Source of the DNA: Opitutaceae bacterium
Lineage (GTDB): Bacteria; Verrucomicrobiota; Verrucomicrobiia; Opitutales; Opitutaceae
Direction of reading: 5' to 3'
Length of the DNA stretch: 37,569 bases
Assembly: GCA_005792355.1 (NCBI GenBank)
Contig: SXSC01000165.1
Span: 1 to 37,569 of the forward strand
Under the pieces are notes generated by a model. The model searched no databases, was not told where the DNA came from, and was given only the letters and a program-made list of their open reading frames with translations. This document shows, piece by piece, positions 16,037 to 26,261 of this stretch (the first letter of the stretch is position 1; the number at the start of each line of letters is the position of its first letter). Made by a program: the position numbers and the translations under genes.

Positions 16037-19000
16037 ATGAGCTCTCGCGAAAATGCCCCGGCCGGTCAGGCGTGTCTGTGCCCCGGCGATCGGCGCTTCG
16101 TCCACGCGCGGCCCGTTCGGTTTTGGCACCAAGCGTTGCTGCTGCTGGCGACCCTCCCCGTCCACGCCGCCGTGGCCGCATCCGCCGCGGACGGCGTGGA
16201 GTTTTTCGAAAAGAAGATTCAACCGATTCTCGTCGAGACCTGCTACAAGTGCCACAGCCACGAGGCCGACAAGATCAAAGGCGGCCTGTTGCTGGACTCC
16301 CATGCGGCAACGCTGAAGGGCGGTGACTCCGGGCCGGCGCTGGTGCCAGGCCAGCCCGACGAGAGCTTGTTCGTCACGGCGATCCGCTACACCGATCCGG
16401 ATCTCCAAATGCCGCCGAAGGGGAAGAAACTTTCCGACGAGCAGATTGCGGACCTGACCGAGTGGGTTAAAATGGGCGCGCCCCGGCCGGTGGCCGCGGG
16501 AACGGAACGTCTGCATCGCCGCCGGAGCACCGCCGAGGACAAGGATTGGTGGTCGTTTCAACCGGTGACTCGTCCGGTGGTGCCCGCGGTGAGAAATTCG
16601 CCCGGGCCGGACCACCCGATCGACCGCTTCATTCTCGCCCGGCTGGAGGCGGAGGGCCTGGCCTCATCCCCGCCCGCCGAACGGGGCGTCCTGATTCGCC
16701 GGGTGTATTTCGACGTCATCGGCCTGCCGCCCGCGGCGGAAGAGGTGCGGCGCTTCGTTTCCGATCCGGCGCCGGATGCGTATGAAAAGGTAGTGGACGT
16801 TCTCTTGCGCCACCCGGGTTACGGCGAGAAGTGGGGCCGGCACTGGCTCGACCTGGTGCGTTTCGCCGAGTCGGACGGATTCAAGCTGGATGAATTCCGC
16901 CCCACGGCGTGGCGTTACCGCGATTATGTCATCCGCAGTTTCAACGAGGACAAACCCTACAACCGGTTCCTGATGGAGCAGATCGCCGCGGACGAACTGT
17001 GGCCGGAAAACCCCGAGGCCCTCGTGGCCACCGGCTATTTGCGGCAGACGATTTACGAATACAACCAGCGCGACGTTGCCACCCAGTGGGCGGGCCTGAT
17101 CAACGACCTCACCGATGTGACGAGTGACGCGTTCCTGGGCCTGGGCCTGCAGTGCGCCCGCTGCCACGATCACAAATTCGATCCGATTTCCCAGAAGGAC
17201 TATTTTCGGTTCCGGGCGTTTTTCGCCCCGCTGTCGCAGCGTGACGACGTGCCCCTGACGCCGCCGCAGAAACTCGCCGAGTACCGACGCAAGCTCGCCC
17301 AATGGGAGGAGATGACGGCCGCGATCCGCACCCAGATCGCCGAGCTCGAGCAACCGGTGCGCGACCGGACGGCCAGGGGTGTCATCGAGAAATTTCCCAA
17401 GGAGATCCAAGCCATCATGGCCAAGCCCGCCGCCGAAAGAACGCCGCTCGAGCGGCAAATCAACGACCTCGCGTACAACCAGGTCACCTACGAATTCAAG
17501 CGTCTGGACGGCAAATTCAAGGGCGCGAGCAAGGAGAAGCTCGATGCCCTGCACCAGGCGCTCGCCAAGTTTGACGAGTTCAAGCCGGACCCGCCGCCGA
17601 CGACGCAACTGGTTTCGGACATCGGGCCGATCGCCCCGTTGAACGCGATCCCCAAGCGCGGCGCCCGCGAAGACATCCCGCCTGGGTTTCTTTCGCTGCT
17701 CGATCCGGCGCCCGCGACCATCCTCCCGATGCTTGCGTCGCCCGCCACCACCGGCCGCCGCGCCGCGCTCGCGCGCTGGCTGGCGCAGCCGGACAACCGC
17801 TTCACCTCGCGGGTGATGGTGAACCGCATCTGGCAGCGCCTGTTTGGCCAGGGCATCGTCGCGACCCCGAGCGATTTCGGTCACCTCGGAGAGCAGCCGA
17901 CCCACCCCGAGCTGCTCGACTGGCTGGCCGGTTATTTCGTCGAGCACGAGTGGAGTGTGAAATCCCTCCAGCGCCTGATTCTGACCTCGGCGGCCTACCG
18001 CCAGTCGGCGCTGACCCCGCCGACCGAGATTGCGCGGACGAAGGATCCGGAAAACCGGCTGCTCTGGCGCATGAACGTGCGGCGGCTGGAGGCCGAACAA
18101 ATTCGGGACTCCATGCTCGCCGCCAGCGGCGAACTTGATCCCTCCACGGGCGGTCCCAGTGTCGATCCGTCGAAGCCGCGGCGGACCGTCTACACCAAGT
18201 GGCTGCGCAACAGCCGCGATCCGCTTCTGGAGGTCTTTGACCCCCCGGATGCGTACACCAGCACGCCGCAGCGCAACGTGACCACCACCCCGTCGCAGGC
18301 GCTGCTGCTCATCAACGGCCAATACACGTTGCAGCGCGCCCAGACCCTCGCCACTCGTATCGCAAAATCCACGACGCACGACACCCCGGCCGCCGCCACC
18401 GCCGCCTACCGGTTCGCGCTCGGCCGGGAGCCCTCGTCACTCGAGCTGCCCAAAGCCGTCGCCTTCCTCCAGGCCCAGGCGCAACGCATCGCCGCCTCCA
18501 AGGTGAAGGCGGCGGCGGCGGCGATGGAGCCGATGCCCCGGCGCACCGGGAGCCGCGCGGCGTTGTTGCAGCCCACCGGTGCCCAGACGCGTTTGCAGGT
18601 GGCCGATAATCCGCTGATGCCCAGCTACGATTTCACGATCGAGGCCTATGTCGTGCTGCGTTCCGTCGACGAAGGCGCCACGATTCGCACGATTGTCTCC
18701 CGCTGGGACGGTCGCAAGGACCAGCCCGGCTGGTCGCTCGGGGTCACCGGCCTCAAGCCGGGCGGCAAACCGCAGAGCCTCGTCCTCGAATTGATCGGCG
18801 ACCCGGCCGAGGACGGCGCGGGCGGTTACGACGTGATTTCCTCCAACCTGCGCCTCGAACTCGACACGCCCTACTACGTCGCGGTTTCCCTGCGGATCGG
18901 CGACACGAGCGAAACGGGCGTGACGTTTTATCGGAAAGAGCTGACCGCCGGCGCCGCGCTGGCCACCGCCCGCGTGCCGCACAAAGTGACCGCGAATCAT

Positions 19001-19318
19001 CAGTCGAATCTCCCGCTCGTGATCGGGGCGCGCGAACCGGAAAGGGCGGTCGTCTGGGATGGCCTGGTGGACGACCTCCGGCTCTCGCGCGCGGCGCTCA
19101 AGCCGGAGCAACTGCTCGTGAACCGGGAAGCGGTCGGCGAGGACACCGTGGGCTACTGGCTCTTCGAGGAGCCGGGTTTCTTCAAAGACACGTCGCCCCA
19201 CAGCCACAGCATTCGCTCCGACATCGCGCCCGCCGGACAGCTCGATGCGAAGTCCGCGGCCCTGGTCGACTTCTGCCACCTGCTGTTCAACGCCAACGAG
19301 TTTCTCTATCTCGACTGA
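16037..19318 (+). CDS. PSCyt1-DUF1549-DUF1553 protein with inserted LamG-like domain
   Basis: A large exported protein (1093 residues) of the family first described in planctomycetes. After an N-terminal signal segment (ALLLLATLPVHAAVAAS), PSCyt1 carries C69-Y-K-C-H, a c-type heme motif, within FFEKKIQPILVETCYKCHSH. DUF1549 (about 195-400) includes NRFLMEQIAADELWP and a second CxxCH, C373-A-R-C-H, in the family block [17 protein letters not shown]1553 follows (about 570-800: RAALARWLAQPDNRFTSRVM, MVNRIWQRLFGQGIV). The last 260 residues hold a concanavalin/LamG-type fold (FTIEAYVVLRS, IVSRWDGR, GLVDDLRLSRAAL), suggesting glycan binding. The family is thought to oxidise or otherwise process sugars in the periplasm, but no reaction is established. 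It is followed 28 bp later by a DUF1501 gene, the standard partner. ATG 16037 is the only start that gives a signal peptide. Confidence 0.92.
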   Translation: MSSRENAPAGQACLCPGDRRFVHARPVRFWHQALLLLATLPVHAAVAASAADGVEFFEKKIQPILVETCYKCHSHEADKIKGGLLLDSHAATLKGGDSGPALVPGQPDESLFVTAIRYTDPDLQMPPKGKKLSDEQIADLTEWVKMGAPRPVAAGTERLHRRRSTAEDKDWWSFQPVTRPVVPAVRNSPGPDHPIDRFILARLEAEGLASSPPAERGVLIRRVYFDVIGLPPAAEEVRRFVSDPAPDAYEKVVDVLLRHPGYGEKWGRHWLDLVRFAESDGFKLDEFRPTAWRYRDYVIRSFNEDKPYNRFLMEQIAADELWPENPEALVATGYLRQTIYEYNQRDVATQWAGLINDLTDVTSDAFLGLGLQCARCHDHKFDPISQKDYFRFRAFFAPLSQRDDVPLTPPQKLAEYRRKLAQWEEMTAAIRTQIAELEQPVRDRTARGVIEKFPKEIQAIMAKPAAERTPLERQINDLAYNQVTYEFKRLDGKFKGASKEKLDALHQALAKFDEFKPDPPPTTQLVSDIGPIAPLNAIPKRGAREDIPPGFLSLLDPAPATILPMLASPATTGRRAALARWLAQPDNRFTSRVMVNRIWQRLFGQGIVATPSDFGHLGEQPTHPELLDWLAGYFVEHEWSVKSLQRLILTSAAYRQSALTPPTEIARTKDPENRLLWRMNVRRLEAEQIRDSMLAASGELDPSTGGPSVDPSKPRRTVYTKWLRNSRDPLLEVFDPPDAYTSTPQRNVTTTPSQALLLINGQYTLQRAQTLATRIAKSTTHDTPAAATAAYRFALGREPSSLELPKAVAFLQAQAQRIAASKVKAAAAAMEPMPRRTGSRAALLQPTGAQTRLQVADNPLMPSYDFTIEAYVVLRSVDEGATIRTIVSRWDGRKDQPGWSLGVTGLKPGGKPQSLVLELIGDPAEDGAGGYDVISSNLRLELDTPYYVAVSLRIGDTSETGVTFYRKELTAGAALATARVPHKVTANHQSNLPLVIGAREPERAVVWDGLVDDLRLSRAALKPEQLLVNREAVGEDTVGYWLFEEPGFFKDTSPHSHSIRSDIAPAGQLDAKSAALVDFCHLLFNANEFLYLD

Positions 19319-19346
19319 TGGGCGTGGCCGCCCCGCTCCGCCCCGC

Positions 19347-20780
19347 ATGAGCCCCTCCCGCCCGCCCCACATCGAAGAGCTCCTGAACCGGCGCGATTTT
19401 CTCCTCCGCGGCGGGGCCGGATTCGGCGCGCTCGCGCTTACCTATCTGATCGAATCCGAACGCGCGCTCGCCGCGACGGCGGCCCCCGCCTCGGCCCGGC
19501 CCGCGCATTTTCCCGCGAAGGCCAAAAGCGTTATTTTCCTCTTCATGGAGGGCGGGCCCAGCCAGCTCGACACCTTCGATCCGAAGCCGAAGCTCCGCGA
19601 AATGGCCGGCCAGAAGCTGCCGGAAAGTTTCAGCAAGAATCTCATTACGGCGATGGGCGAGGTCGAATCGCCGCTCCTGCCCGACCGGCGCGAATGGAAG
19701 CAACATGGCAAAAGCGGCATCTGGGTTTCCGACTGGCTGCCGCACATCGCCGGATGCGTGGACGATCTCGCGGTCATCCGTTCGTGCTGGGGCGACGGCT
19801 TGAATCACGCGAATGGCGTCGGCCAGATGAACACAGGTTCGATCCTCGGCGGACGTCCGTCGATCGGCAGCTGGGTCAATTACGGACTCGGCGCGGTGAA
19901 TCAAAACCTCCCCGCCTTCACCGTGCTGTGCGACAACAGCAGCAACGTCGTCGGCGGTCCGCGCAACTGGGGCGCCGGCTTCATGCCCGCCGCCTACCAG
20001 GGCATCCGGCTCGGCGCCGCCACCGAACCGTTTCCAAATCTGAATCCGCCGCGGGGCATCAGTGAGGAACAGCAGCGGGGCAAGTTGGATTATCTCCTGC
20101 ACCTGAACCAGCAGCATGCCCAGGAGCACCCGGAGACCTCCGAACTGGACGCGCGCATCCGCAGTTACGAGCTGGCGTTTCGCATGCAGGCCGAGGCGCC
20201 GGAGGCGGTCGACCTGTCGAAGGAATCCGCCGTCACGCGGAAACTCTACGGGATCGACGAAAAGGAGACGACCATCTTCGGGCGGAATTGTCTCCTCGCG
20301 CGCCGCTTGGTCGAACGCGGCGTGCGTTTCGTGCAGCTCTACAGCGGCACGGGCAGCAAGTGGGACGCCCACAGCAAGATTGAGCAGAACCACAGCGCCC
20401 TCTGTCGCGCGACGGACAAGCCGATTGCCGGGCTGCTGAAGGATTTGAAGGCGCGCGGGCTGCTCGATTCGACGCTCGTGGTCTGGGGCGGCGAATTTGG
20501 GCGGACGCCGATGTCGGAAAAGGGCGATGGCCGCGACCACAACCCGACCGGCTTCACGATGTGGATGGCCGGCGGCGGCGTGAAGGGCGGCCAGGTGATT
20601 GGCGAAACGGACGAATTGGGATTGTACGCGGTGAAAGACCGCCTGCACGTGCACGATCTGCACGCGACCATTCTTCACCTGCTCGGCCTCGATCACACAA
20701 AACTCATCTACCGCCACCAAGGCCGCCCGGAGCGCCTGACGCTCAACGAAGGCGAGCCCTACACGAAGATCGCGGGGTGA
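19347..20780 (+). CDS. DUF1501 protein, Tat-exported
   Basis: A 477-residue partner of the preceding PSCyt gene. The N-terminus NRRDFLLRGGAGFGALALTY is a twin-arginine signal, so the protein is folded in the cytoplasm and exported by Tat, often a sign of a bound cofactor. SVIFLFMEGGPSQLDTFDPK is the first conserved block of DUF1501, an alkaline-phosphatase/sulfatase-superfamily fold. [24 protein letters not shown] is the family's metal-site-like region (positions split over about 20505-20550), and [17 protein letters not shown] with YRHQGRPERL is the C-terminal hallmark. The ATG at 19347 is the one that gives the Tat signal; the frame is open upstream but is in the 3' part of the PSCyt gene. 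The pairing is widespread in Planctomycetota and Verrucomicrobiota; a joint role in sulfated or acidic glycan breakdown is inferred, not shown. Confidence 0.93.
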   Translation: MSPSRPPHIEELLNRRDFLLRGGAGFGALALTYLIESERALAATAAPASARPAHFPAKAKSVIFLFMEGGPSQLDTFDPKPKLREMAGQKLPESFSKNLITAMGEVESPLLPDRREWKQHGKSGIWVSDWLPHIAGCVDDLAVIRSCWGDGLNHANGVGQMNTGSILGGRPSIGSWVNYGLGAVNQNLPAFTVLCDNSSNVVGGPRNWGAGFMPAAYQGIRLGAATEPFPNLNPPRGISEEQQRGKLDYLLHLNQQHAQEHPETSELDARIRSYELAFRMQAEAPEAVDLSKESAVTRKLYGIDEKETTIFGRNCLLARRLVERGVRFVQLYSGTGSKWDAHSKIEQNHSALCRATDKPIAGLLKDLKARGLLDSTLVVWGGEFGRTPMSEKGDGRDHNPTGFTMWMAGGGVKGGQVIGETDELGLYAVKDRLHVHDLHATILHLLGLDHTKLIYRHQGRPERLTLNEGEPYTKIAG

Positions 20781-20979
20781 GTTTTCCGCCGGGAGCAAAG
20801 CCGAACGGGGAACTTGCGGAGCGCGCGGAACTTGAGATTTTCCCCGGCGTTTCGCTTCAAGGAACTTGCGCCGATTTGAATTCGCGTTTGGGGTTCAATC
20901 CGTCCCACCCTTCGCCCGCAGGTCCTCCCCTCGCTGGATGCAGCTCCATTTCCCCTTGATTCCCTCTGGGTCCCATCCC

Positions 20980-21111
20980 CCGAAGCATGCTTCGGCTTGG
21001 TTGGGTGTGCTTACACAAGCGGCTTTGCGCCGCGAGGCCTTCGCACCGATGATCCATCGCGGGGTAAACCCGCGCCTACAGTTTTCGGCAAAGGCCTCGG
21101 GGCTTGCCCCG
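20980..21111. repeat. cluster of palindromes reading into the second PSCyt gene
   Basis: Four stems follow each other: CCGAAGCATGCTTCGG (20980-20995, perfect 16-mer), GCGGC-TTTGC-GCCGC (21019-21033), CGCGGG-GTAAA-CCCGCG (21058-21074) and CGGGGC-TT-GCCCCG (21098-21111). A weaker TGTG/CACA pair lies at 21006-21017. This density is well above that of coding DNA nearby and is typical of composite intergenic repeats. The last two stems fall inside the reading frame used for the next gene's N-terminus. The block 21058-21082 recurs, imperfectly and inverted, at 35243-35267. Confidence 0.7.
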
Positions 21112-24100
21112 GGGTTCTTTACTCTCGCCTCGCTGGCGTTGCTCGCGGCCGGCCACGTCGGGGCCGCCGCACCAGCAACGCCAATGCTGTCGGCGGGAGA
21201 CGACGTAAAATTCAACCGCGACATCCGGCCGATTTTATCCGAGACCTGCTTCCACTGCCACGGGCCAGATGGGAACGCCCGCAAAGCGAAGCTGCGCCTC
21301 GACCTGCGCGACGAGGCGCTCAAGCCGGCAAAGTCAGGCGAGATTCCGATCGTGCCCGGGAAACCGGAGGAGAGCGAAATAATCCGGCGCCTCTTCGCGA
21401 CCCACGAGGACGAGGTGATGCCTCCGCCCGAGACTCACAAAACCATCCCGCCCGGCCAGAAGGACCTGATCAAGCGCTGGGTCGCCCAAGGCGCGCCGTA
21501 CGAGACGCACTGGGCATTTACCCCGCCCGAACGCGCGCCACTGCCGGCGTTGCGGCAAGCATCCTGGCCGCGCAATCCCGTGGATCATTTCATCCTCGCT
21601 CGTCTGGAAGCGGAAAAACTGCCCCCGTCGCCCGAGGCGGATCGCACCACGCTGATCCGGCGCGCGTCACTCGATCTGACGGGCCTGCCGCCGACCCCCG
21701 CCGAGGTGGCGGCGTTTATCACGGACACCTCCGGGAGCGCCTACGAGAAAATCGTCGACCGCCTGCTCGCCTCGCCGCATTTCGGCGAACGCCTGGCGGT
21801 GGACTGGCTCGACGCGGCGCGCTTCGCCGACACCAACGGCTATCAGGTCGACCGCGACCGCGAGATGCATGTGTGGCGCGACTGGGTGATCCGCGCGTTC
21901 AACGCCAATCAACCCTTCGACCAATTCACGATCGAGCAGCTGGCGGGGGACCTGCTGCCCCACCCGACGTTCGAGCAGCGGGTCGCGACGGGCTTTCACC
22001 GTAACCAAATGATGAACGAGGAGGGCGGAATCATCCCGGAGGAATTTCTCGCCGAATACACCGCCGACCGGGTGGAGACGACCGCGACGGTCTGGCTCGG
22101 GCAGACGTTCAACTGCACGCGGTGTCATGACCATAAATTCGATCCGTTCACGCAGCGCGATTTCTACGCGCTGAAGGCGTTTTTTCACAACGTGCCCGAG
22201 CGCGGCGTGGGCAACTATTCCGCCCCGATCCGGCAGAACAGTCCGCCCTTTCTAAAACTGCCCGCGCCGGAAATTGAGGCGAAGCTCAGCGGAATGAACG
22301 CCGAAATCGCGACCGTGAACGGCCAACTTGCGGCGCTCGCCGCTGAGCCATCCGCCGGCGACGAAGCCTGGGCCCAACGCGTGGCGGCCGCCACCGTGGC
22401 GTGGGAGCCAATCGATCTCCTCACCGCGAGCGGCGGCGATCTGCCGCCGCAAATCGATGCGCCGGCGCGCGCGGTCGACCTCGGGCCGCAGGAGACGCGC
22501 GCCAACACCATCAAGCTCAGCGCGCGTCTGCCGGTCGGGCGCGTCACGGCGCTGCAACTGGAGTGTGCGACGACCGCGGCCGCCGCGAATTTTCAGTGGA
22601 GCGGGTTGAAAGTGATCCGGCCCGCCGCGGTCGGCGCGAAAAGCCGGCCGTTGAAATTGCACGCCATCGCGGCGGGCGATTCGCTCGCCGCCACCGAAAC
22701 CGCCAAGGTGTTGGACAACGACCGCAAGACTCGCACCAATCTCGCGGTGAAACCCGATCGGGCGGCGCTCGCGGTATTCGAGCTGGAGACACCCCTGGTC
22801 ATCGACGATGTGTCACCGGAGATCCAACTTGAGCTGACCGTCGAGAACGCCGGCGGGCCGTCGCGCTGGCGCGTCTTGGTCACCGGAGCGGAGCCCGAGG
22901 TCCTCGTGCCGTCGAATGTCGTGGCCTTGACGAAAAAGACACCGTCCGAACGCACCACGGCCGAGCACGAGCAACTCACGGCTATTCACCGCTCGCAGCA
23001 GCCCGCGCATCGCGCCCTGAGCACCCGGCTGGGCGTCCTGCAAAAGCAGATCGCCGCGGCCGAGGCGGAGATTCCCACGACGCTCGTCATGGAGGAAATG
23101 CCCGAGCCGCGCCCGACCTTTGTGCTGTTGCGCGGCGCCTATGACAAACCCGGCGAGCGCGTCACCGCGGCCACCCCCGCCGCGCTGCCCGCCCTCGCCG
23201 CCGACCAGCCGCGCAATCGCCTCGGCCTGGCGCGCTGGCTGGTGGACCCGGCGAATCCGCTGACGGCGCGCGTGACGGTGAACCGGCTCTGGCAGTCGGT
23301 TTTTGGCACGGGCCTCGTGCGCACCTCGGAGGATTTCGGTTCGCAGGGCGAATTGCCGAGCCATCCGGAACTGCTCGACTGGCTCGCCACGGAGTTCATC
23401 CGCACGGGCTGGGATGTGAAGGCGATGCTGCGGCTCCTCGTGACGAGCGCGACGTACCGGCAGAGTTCGAAGCTCCCGCCCGCTCTGCGCGAGCGGGATC
23501 CCGGCAACCGCCTGCTGGCCCGCGGGCCGCGTTTCCGTTTGCCAGCGGAGTTTGTGCGCGATCAGGCGCTGGCGGCCAGCGGACTGCTCGTGCGAAAAAT
23601 TGGCGGGGTCTCGGTCAAACCCTATCATCCGCCGGGCCTCTACGAACAGGTGACCGCCGGCACCGGTTACAATGTTTATGTGCCCGGCAAGGGGGACGAG
23701 CTCCACCGCCGCAGTCTCTACACGTATTGGAAACGCTCCGTGCCGAATCCCGCGATGCTGCTGTTCGACGCGCCGTTCCGCGAAGCGTGCACGCTGCGCC
23801 GCCCGCGGACCAACACTCCCCTCCAGGCCCTCAACCTGATGAACGACCCGACCTACGTCGAGGCCGCGCGTTTTCTCGCCCAACGCATGCTGCTCGAGGG
23901 TGGCGACACCATCGAGCCCCGGCTCACTCACGGCTTTCGCCTGCTGCTGGCACGCGCACCGGGGGCCGGCGAGCTGACGGTGCTCCGGGCCGCGTACGCT
24001 CGCGCCCACGCAGATTTTGCAACCGATCGCGCCGCCGCCACCGCGTTCCTCGCGGTGGGCGACGCGTCCTTCGCTGCCGCATTGAATCCCGTGGAGCTCG

Positions 24101-24162
24101 CCGCCTTCACCATCGTCGCCAGCACGCTCCTCAATCTCGACGAGGTCATCATGAAGGAATGA
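21049..24162 (+). CDS. PSCyt1-DUF1549-DUF1553 protein
   Basis: A second member of the same family, about 1037 residues from ATG 21049. PSCyt1 contains [20 protein letters not shown] with heme motif C67-F-H-C-H. DUF1549 ([32 protein letters not shown]) ends in the second CxxCH, C356-T-R-C-H, within [15 protein letters not shown] middle stretch (about 420-640) resembles the carbohydrate-binding insertion seen in this family. DUF1553 follows ([40 protein letters not shown]). It has no C-terminal LamG domain, unlike the copy at 16037. The start is uncertain: the signal-like [19 protein letters not shown] needs an upstream start, and the only nearby ATG (21049) lies inside palindromic repeat DNA. 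The frame stays open to 20866. The gene overlaps the next by four bases (ATGA), so the two are probably translationally coupled. Confidence 0.9.
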   Translation: MIHRGVNPRLQFSAKASGLAPGFFTLASLALLAAGHVGAAAPATPMLSAGDDVKFNRDIRPILSETCFHCHGPDGNARKAKLRLDLRDEALKPAKSGEIPIVPGKPEESEIIRRLFATHEDEVMPPPETHKTIPPGQKDLIKRWVAQGAPYETHWAFTPPERAPLPALRQASWPRNPVDHFILARLEAEKLPPSPEADRTTLIRRASLDLTGLPPTPAEVAAFITDTSGSAYEKIVDRLLASPHFGERLAVDWLDAARFADTNGYQVDRDREMHVWRDWVIRAFNANQPFDQFTIEQLAGDLLPHPTFEQRVATGFHRNQMMNEEGGIIPEEFLAEYTADRVETTATVWLGQTFNCTRCHDHKFDPFTQRDFYALKAFFHNVPERGVGNYSAPIRQNSPPFLKLPAPEIEAKLSGMNAEIATVNGQLAALAAEPSAGDEAWAQRVAAATVAWEPIDLLTASGGDLPPQIDAPARAVDLGPQETRANTIKLSARLPVGRVTALQLECATTAAAANFQWSGLKVIRPAAVGAKSRPLKLHAIAAGDSLAATETAKVLDNDRKTRTNLAVKPDRAALAVFELETPLVIDDVSPEIQLELTVENAGGPSRWRVLVTGAEPEVLVPSNVVALTKKTPSERTTAEHEQLTAIHRSQQPAHRALSTRLGVLQKQIAAAEAEIPTTLVMEEMPEPRPTFVLLRGAYDKPGERVTAATPAALPALAADQPRNRLGLARWLVDPANPLTARVTVNRLWQSVFGTGLVRTSEDFGSQGELPSHPELLDWLATEFIRTGWDVKAMLRLLVTSATYRQSSKLPPALRERDPGNRLLARGPRFRLPAEFVRDQALAASGLLVRKIGGVSVKPYHPPGLYEQVTAGTGYNVYVPGKGDELHRRSLYTYWKRSVPNPAMLLFDAPFREACTLRRPRTNTPLQALNLMNDPTYVEAARFLAQRMLLEGGDTIEPRLTHGFRLLLARAPGAGELTVLRAAYARAHADFATDRAAATAFLAVGDASFAAALNPVELAAFTIVASTLLNLDEVIMKE

Positions 24163-25595
24163 ACCGCATGGACGCCGACCCATTTCAAACCGCGCTTTCC
24201 CGCCGTCACTTTCTCAGCCGCACCAGCGCGGGCCTCGGGGCCGCGGCGCTCGCGTCGTTGCTGAATCCGCGACTGTTTGCCACCACGACTGCGCCGCATT
24301 TCGCCCCCAAGGCGCGGCGGATTATCTGGCTGACGCAGGCGGGCGCACCCTCGCAGTTGGATTTGTTCGACCACAAGCCGGGCCTCGCCCCGCTCTATGA
24401 TCAGGACCTGCCCGACTCGATCCGCGATGGCCAGCGGCTCACGGGGATGACCTCGGGGCAAAAACGCTTTCCGGTCGCGCCCTCGGTCTTCAAGTTTTCG
24501 CAGCACGGAAAATCGGGACTGTGGCTCAGCGAACTGCTGCCCCACACGGCGAAGTTTGCGGACGACATTTGCGTCATTCGCTCGCTGCACACCGAGGCGA
24601 TCAATCACGACCCGGCGATGACGCTGCTGCAGACCGGCCACCAGATCGGCGGCCGGCCCGCCTTTGGATCCTGGGTGTCTTACGGACTCGGGTCGGAAAA
24701 CGCCGAGCTGCCGGCGTTCGTGGCGATGATCTCGCGGCCCAGCGGCCCGACCAACGCGCAGCCGCTGCACGAACGCATGTGGAGCTCCGGTTTCCTGCCG
24801 ACGCGCCATCAGGGCGTGCGGTTCAGTTCGGGCCCGGATCCGGTGCTGTTCCTCTCGAACCCGCCCGGCATCACCACCGCGCGCCGCCGGGCGATGCTCG
24901 ACGACACCGCTGCGCTGAACCGGATCAAACTGGCCGAGTACCAAGACCCCGAAACGCAGGCGCGCATCGACCAGTACGAAATGGCGTTTCGCATGCAGGC
25001 CGCGGTGCCGGAGCTGGCCGATTTGTCGAAGGAGCCGGCGGACATCTTTGACCGCTACGGACCGGAGTCGAAAAAACCCGGCACCTACGCGGCGAACTGC
25101 ATTCTGGCACGGCGGCTGGCGGAGCGCGGCGTGCGGTTCATCCAGTTGTATCATCGCGGCTGGGACCAGCACAACAACCTGCCCAGCGGCATCAGGAGCC
25201 AGTGTTACGACACCGACCAGCCCACGGCCGCGTTGCTCGCCGAGCTGAAGGAAAGCGGATTGCTGGAGGACACGCTCGTGATCTGGGGCGGCGAGTTTGG
25301 CCGCACGGTGTATTCGCAGGGCACACTGACCAAGGACAACTACGGCCGCGATCATCATCCCCGCTGCTTCAGCATCTGGCTGGCCGGGGCCGGCGTGAAA
25401 CGCGGCCACGTCTTTGGCGAGACCGACGATTTCAGTTACAACATCGTCAAAGACCCCGTGCACATCCACGATCTCAACGCGACCGCGCTGCATCTCCTCG
25501 GCCTCGACCACACGCGGCTGGTCCATCGCTTCCAGGGCCGCGACTACCGCCTGACCGATGTCCACGGGGAACTGGTCAAGGGCGTCCTGGCGTGA
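24159..25595 (+). CDS. DUF1501 protein, Tat-exported
   Basis: A 478-residue partner of the second PSCyt gene. Its ATG at 24159 overlaps the previous stop as ATGA; a second in-frame ATG lies at 24168. [20 protein letters not shown] is a twin-arginine signal. [20 protein letters not shown] is the first DUF1501 block, and [16 protein letters not shown] with [17 protein letters not shown] is the conserved putative metal-site region. The end, [20 protein letters not shown] followed by [12 protein letters not shown], is canonical for the family. It shares the domain plan but only partial identity with the copy at 19347, so the two pairs probably represent different substrate specificities, not a recent tandem duplication. 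The periplasmic location follows from the signal; the reaction is not known. Confidence 0.93.
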   Translation: MNRMDADPFQTALSRRHFLSRTSAGLGAAALASLLNPRLFATTTAPHFAPKARRIIWLTQAGAPSQLDLFDHKPGLAPLYDQDLPDSIRDGQRLTGMTSGQKRFPVAPSVFKFSQHGKSGLWLSELLPHTAKFADDICVIRSLHTEAINHDPAMTLLQTGHQIGGRPAFGSWVSYGLGSENAELPAFVAMISRPSGPTNAQPLHERMWSSGFLPTRHQGVRFSSGPDPVLFLSNPPGITTARRRAMLDDTAALNRIKLAEYQDPETQARIDQYEMAFRMQAAVPELADLSKEPADIFDRYGPESKKPGTYAANCILARRLAERGVRFIQLYHRGWDQHNNLPSGIRSQCYDTDQPTAALLAELKESGLLEDTLVIWGGEFGRTVYSQGTLTKDNYGRDHHPRCFSIWLAGAGVKRGHVFGETDDFSYNIVKDPVHIHDLNATALHLLGLDHTRLVHRFQGRDYRLTDVHGELVKGVLA

Positions 25596-26041
25596 GGTGG
25601 GCACCTAAGCCGTCTCCATGCAGTCGAGGTGCGTTTTACCTCGGAAAACGACATCACCACGAGGTCCTCCGCCGAGCACACGCGCAACACGACGCCGTCG
25701 GCATACGCGTAGTCGGTCGCCCGATTCACCGCCTCCTCCTCGAACGGCAGCCCGCCGAGCGCGATGTCCGCCTTGAAGCCGGCCTTGGTGCGGACCGGCA
25801 GCACGCGGTTGCGCAGCGCAAAATCGAGTGCGTCCGCCACCAACGGATCAAAATCCTTCAACAAGGCCTCGATGTAGCGCTCCTCGCCCCCGAATCCCGT
25901 GAGCAACGTGAGGTCGACATCCTTGGTCATCCGCTGCTCACCCCACCGCAGCAGCGCCATGCCGCCGATGATGCAGTGCCGCCAGCCCTGGCGGCGGCAA
26001 TAACCGTCGATTTCCCGCGCAGCCTCGAGCAAGTCAGCCAT
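25544..26041 (-). CDS. AbiEii-like nucleotidyltransferase, C-terminally truncated
   Basis: From ATG 26041 the product is about 165 residues. [20 protein letters not shown] followed by KDVDLTLL holds the GG and D-x-D elements of the minimal nucleotidyltransferase fold found in AbiEii-type toxins. [16 protein letters not shown] supplies the third acidic position, and AEDLVVM is the usual lead into the helical C-terminus. There the match stops: after VVMS the sequence becomes [15 protein letters not shown], unlike the K-A-F-A-x-R-x-x-D-W block expected, and the frame runs 52 bp into the 3' end of the convergent DUF1501 gene. The last 50 or so residues of the family are therefore missing or replaced. 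The active-site half is intact, so weak activity is possible, but a decaying gene is more likely. It overlaps the small gene upstream by 8 bp. Confidence 0.75.
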   Translation of the reverse strand: MADLLEAAREIDGYCRRQGWRHCIIGGMALLRWGEQRMTKDVDLTLLTGFGGEERYIEALLKDFDPLVADALDFALRNRVLPVRTKAGFKADIALGGLPFEEEAVNRATDYAYADGVVLRVCSAEDLVVMSFSEVKRTSTAWRRLRCPPHARTPLTSSPWTSVRR

Positions 26042-26261
26042 GACGCAACTTGGCGAACCACGCCTGCTGCTCGACCAGGCCGGTCTCGGCGGAGAGCTCG
26101 ACGCCGAGTTTTTGGAGCAGTGCCGCGGTGGGGATGACCGCGCGAATACCGGTGGCGTCGCTTTGCCGAATCGCTTCGCGCCGCATGGCCTCCAGTGCTG
26201 GCGCCGCCCGATCCCAAGCACGGACCCGCTCTCGCTGTTGAGTCAGGTCGGCGTTCGGCAT
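26034..26261 (-). CDS. small protein partnered with the nucleotidyltransferase
   Basis: A 75-residue, charged, helical protein from ATG 26261 (MPNADLTQQRERVRAWDRAA...SGLVEQQ-like end ETGLVEQQAWFAKLR). It ends 8 bp inside the nucleotidyltransferase gene, a spacing usual for co-translated two-gene units of the type IV toxin-antitoxin kind. I recall similar short proteins ending in LVEQQ.lF...R ahead of nucleotidyltransferases in Opitutaceae, but give no formal family name. An in-frame extension upstream to 26558 has a different character (TPR-like) and is listed as a relic. It could be an antitoxin or a substrate-recognition subunit; the sequence does not decide. Confidence 0.6.
   Translation of the reverse strand: MPNADLTQQRERVRAWDRAAPALEAMRREAIRQSDATGIRAVIPTAALLQKLGVELSAETGLVEQQAWFAKLRHG

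Noticed and set aside
25598..25610. Small palindrome AGGTGGGCACCT near the DUF1501 stop as a terminator
   Set aside because: The stem is only 5 bp with no T-run, and the convergent frame reads through it.
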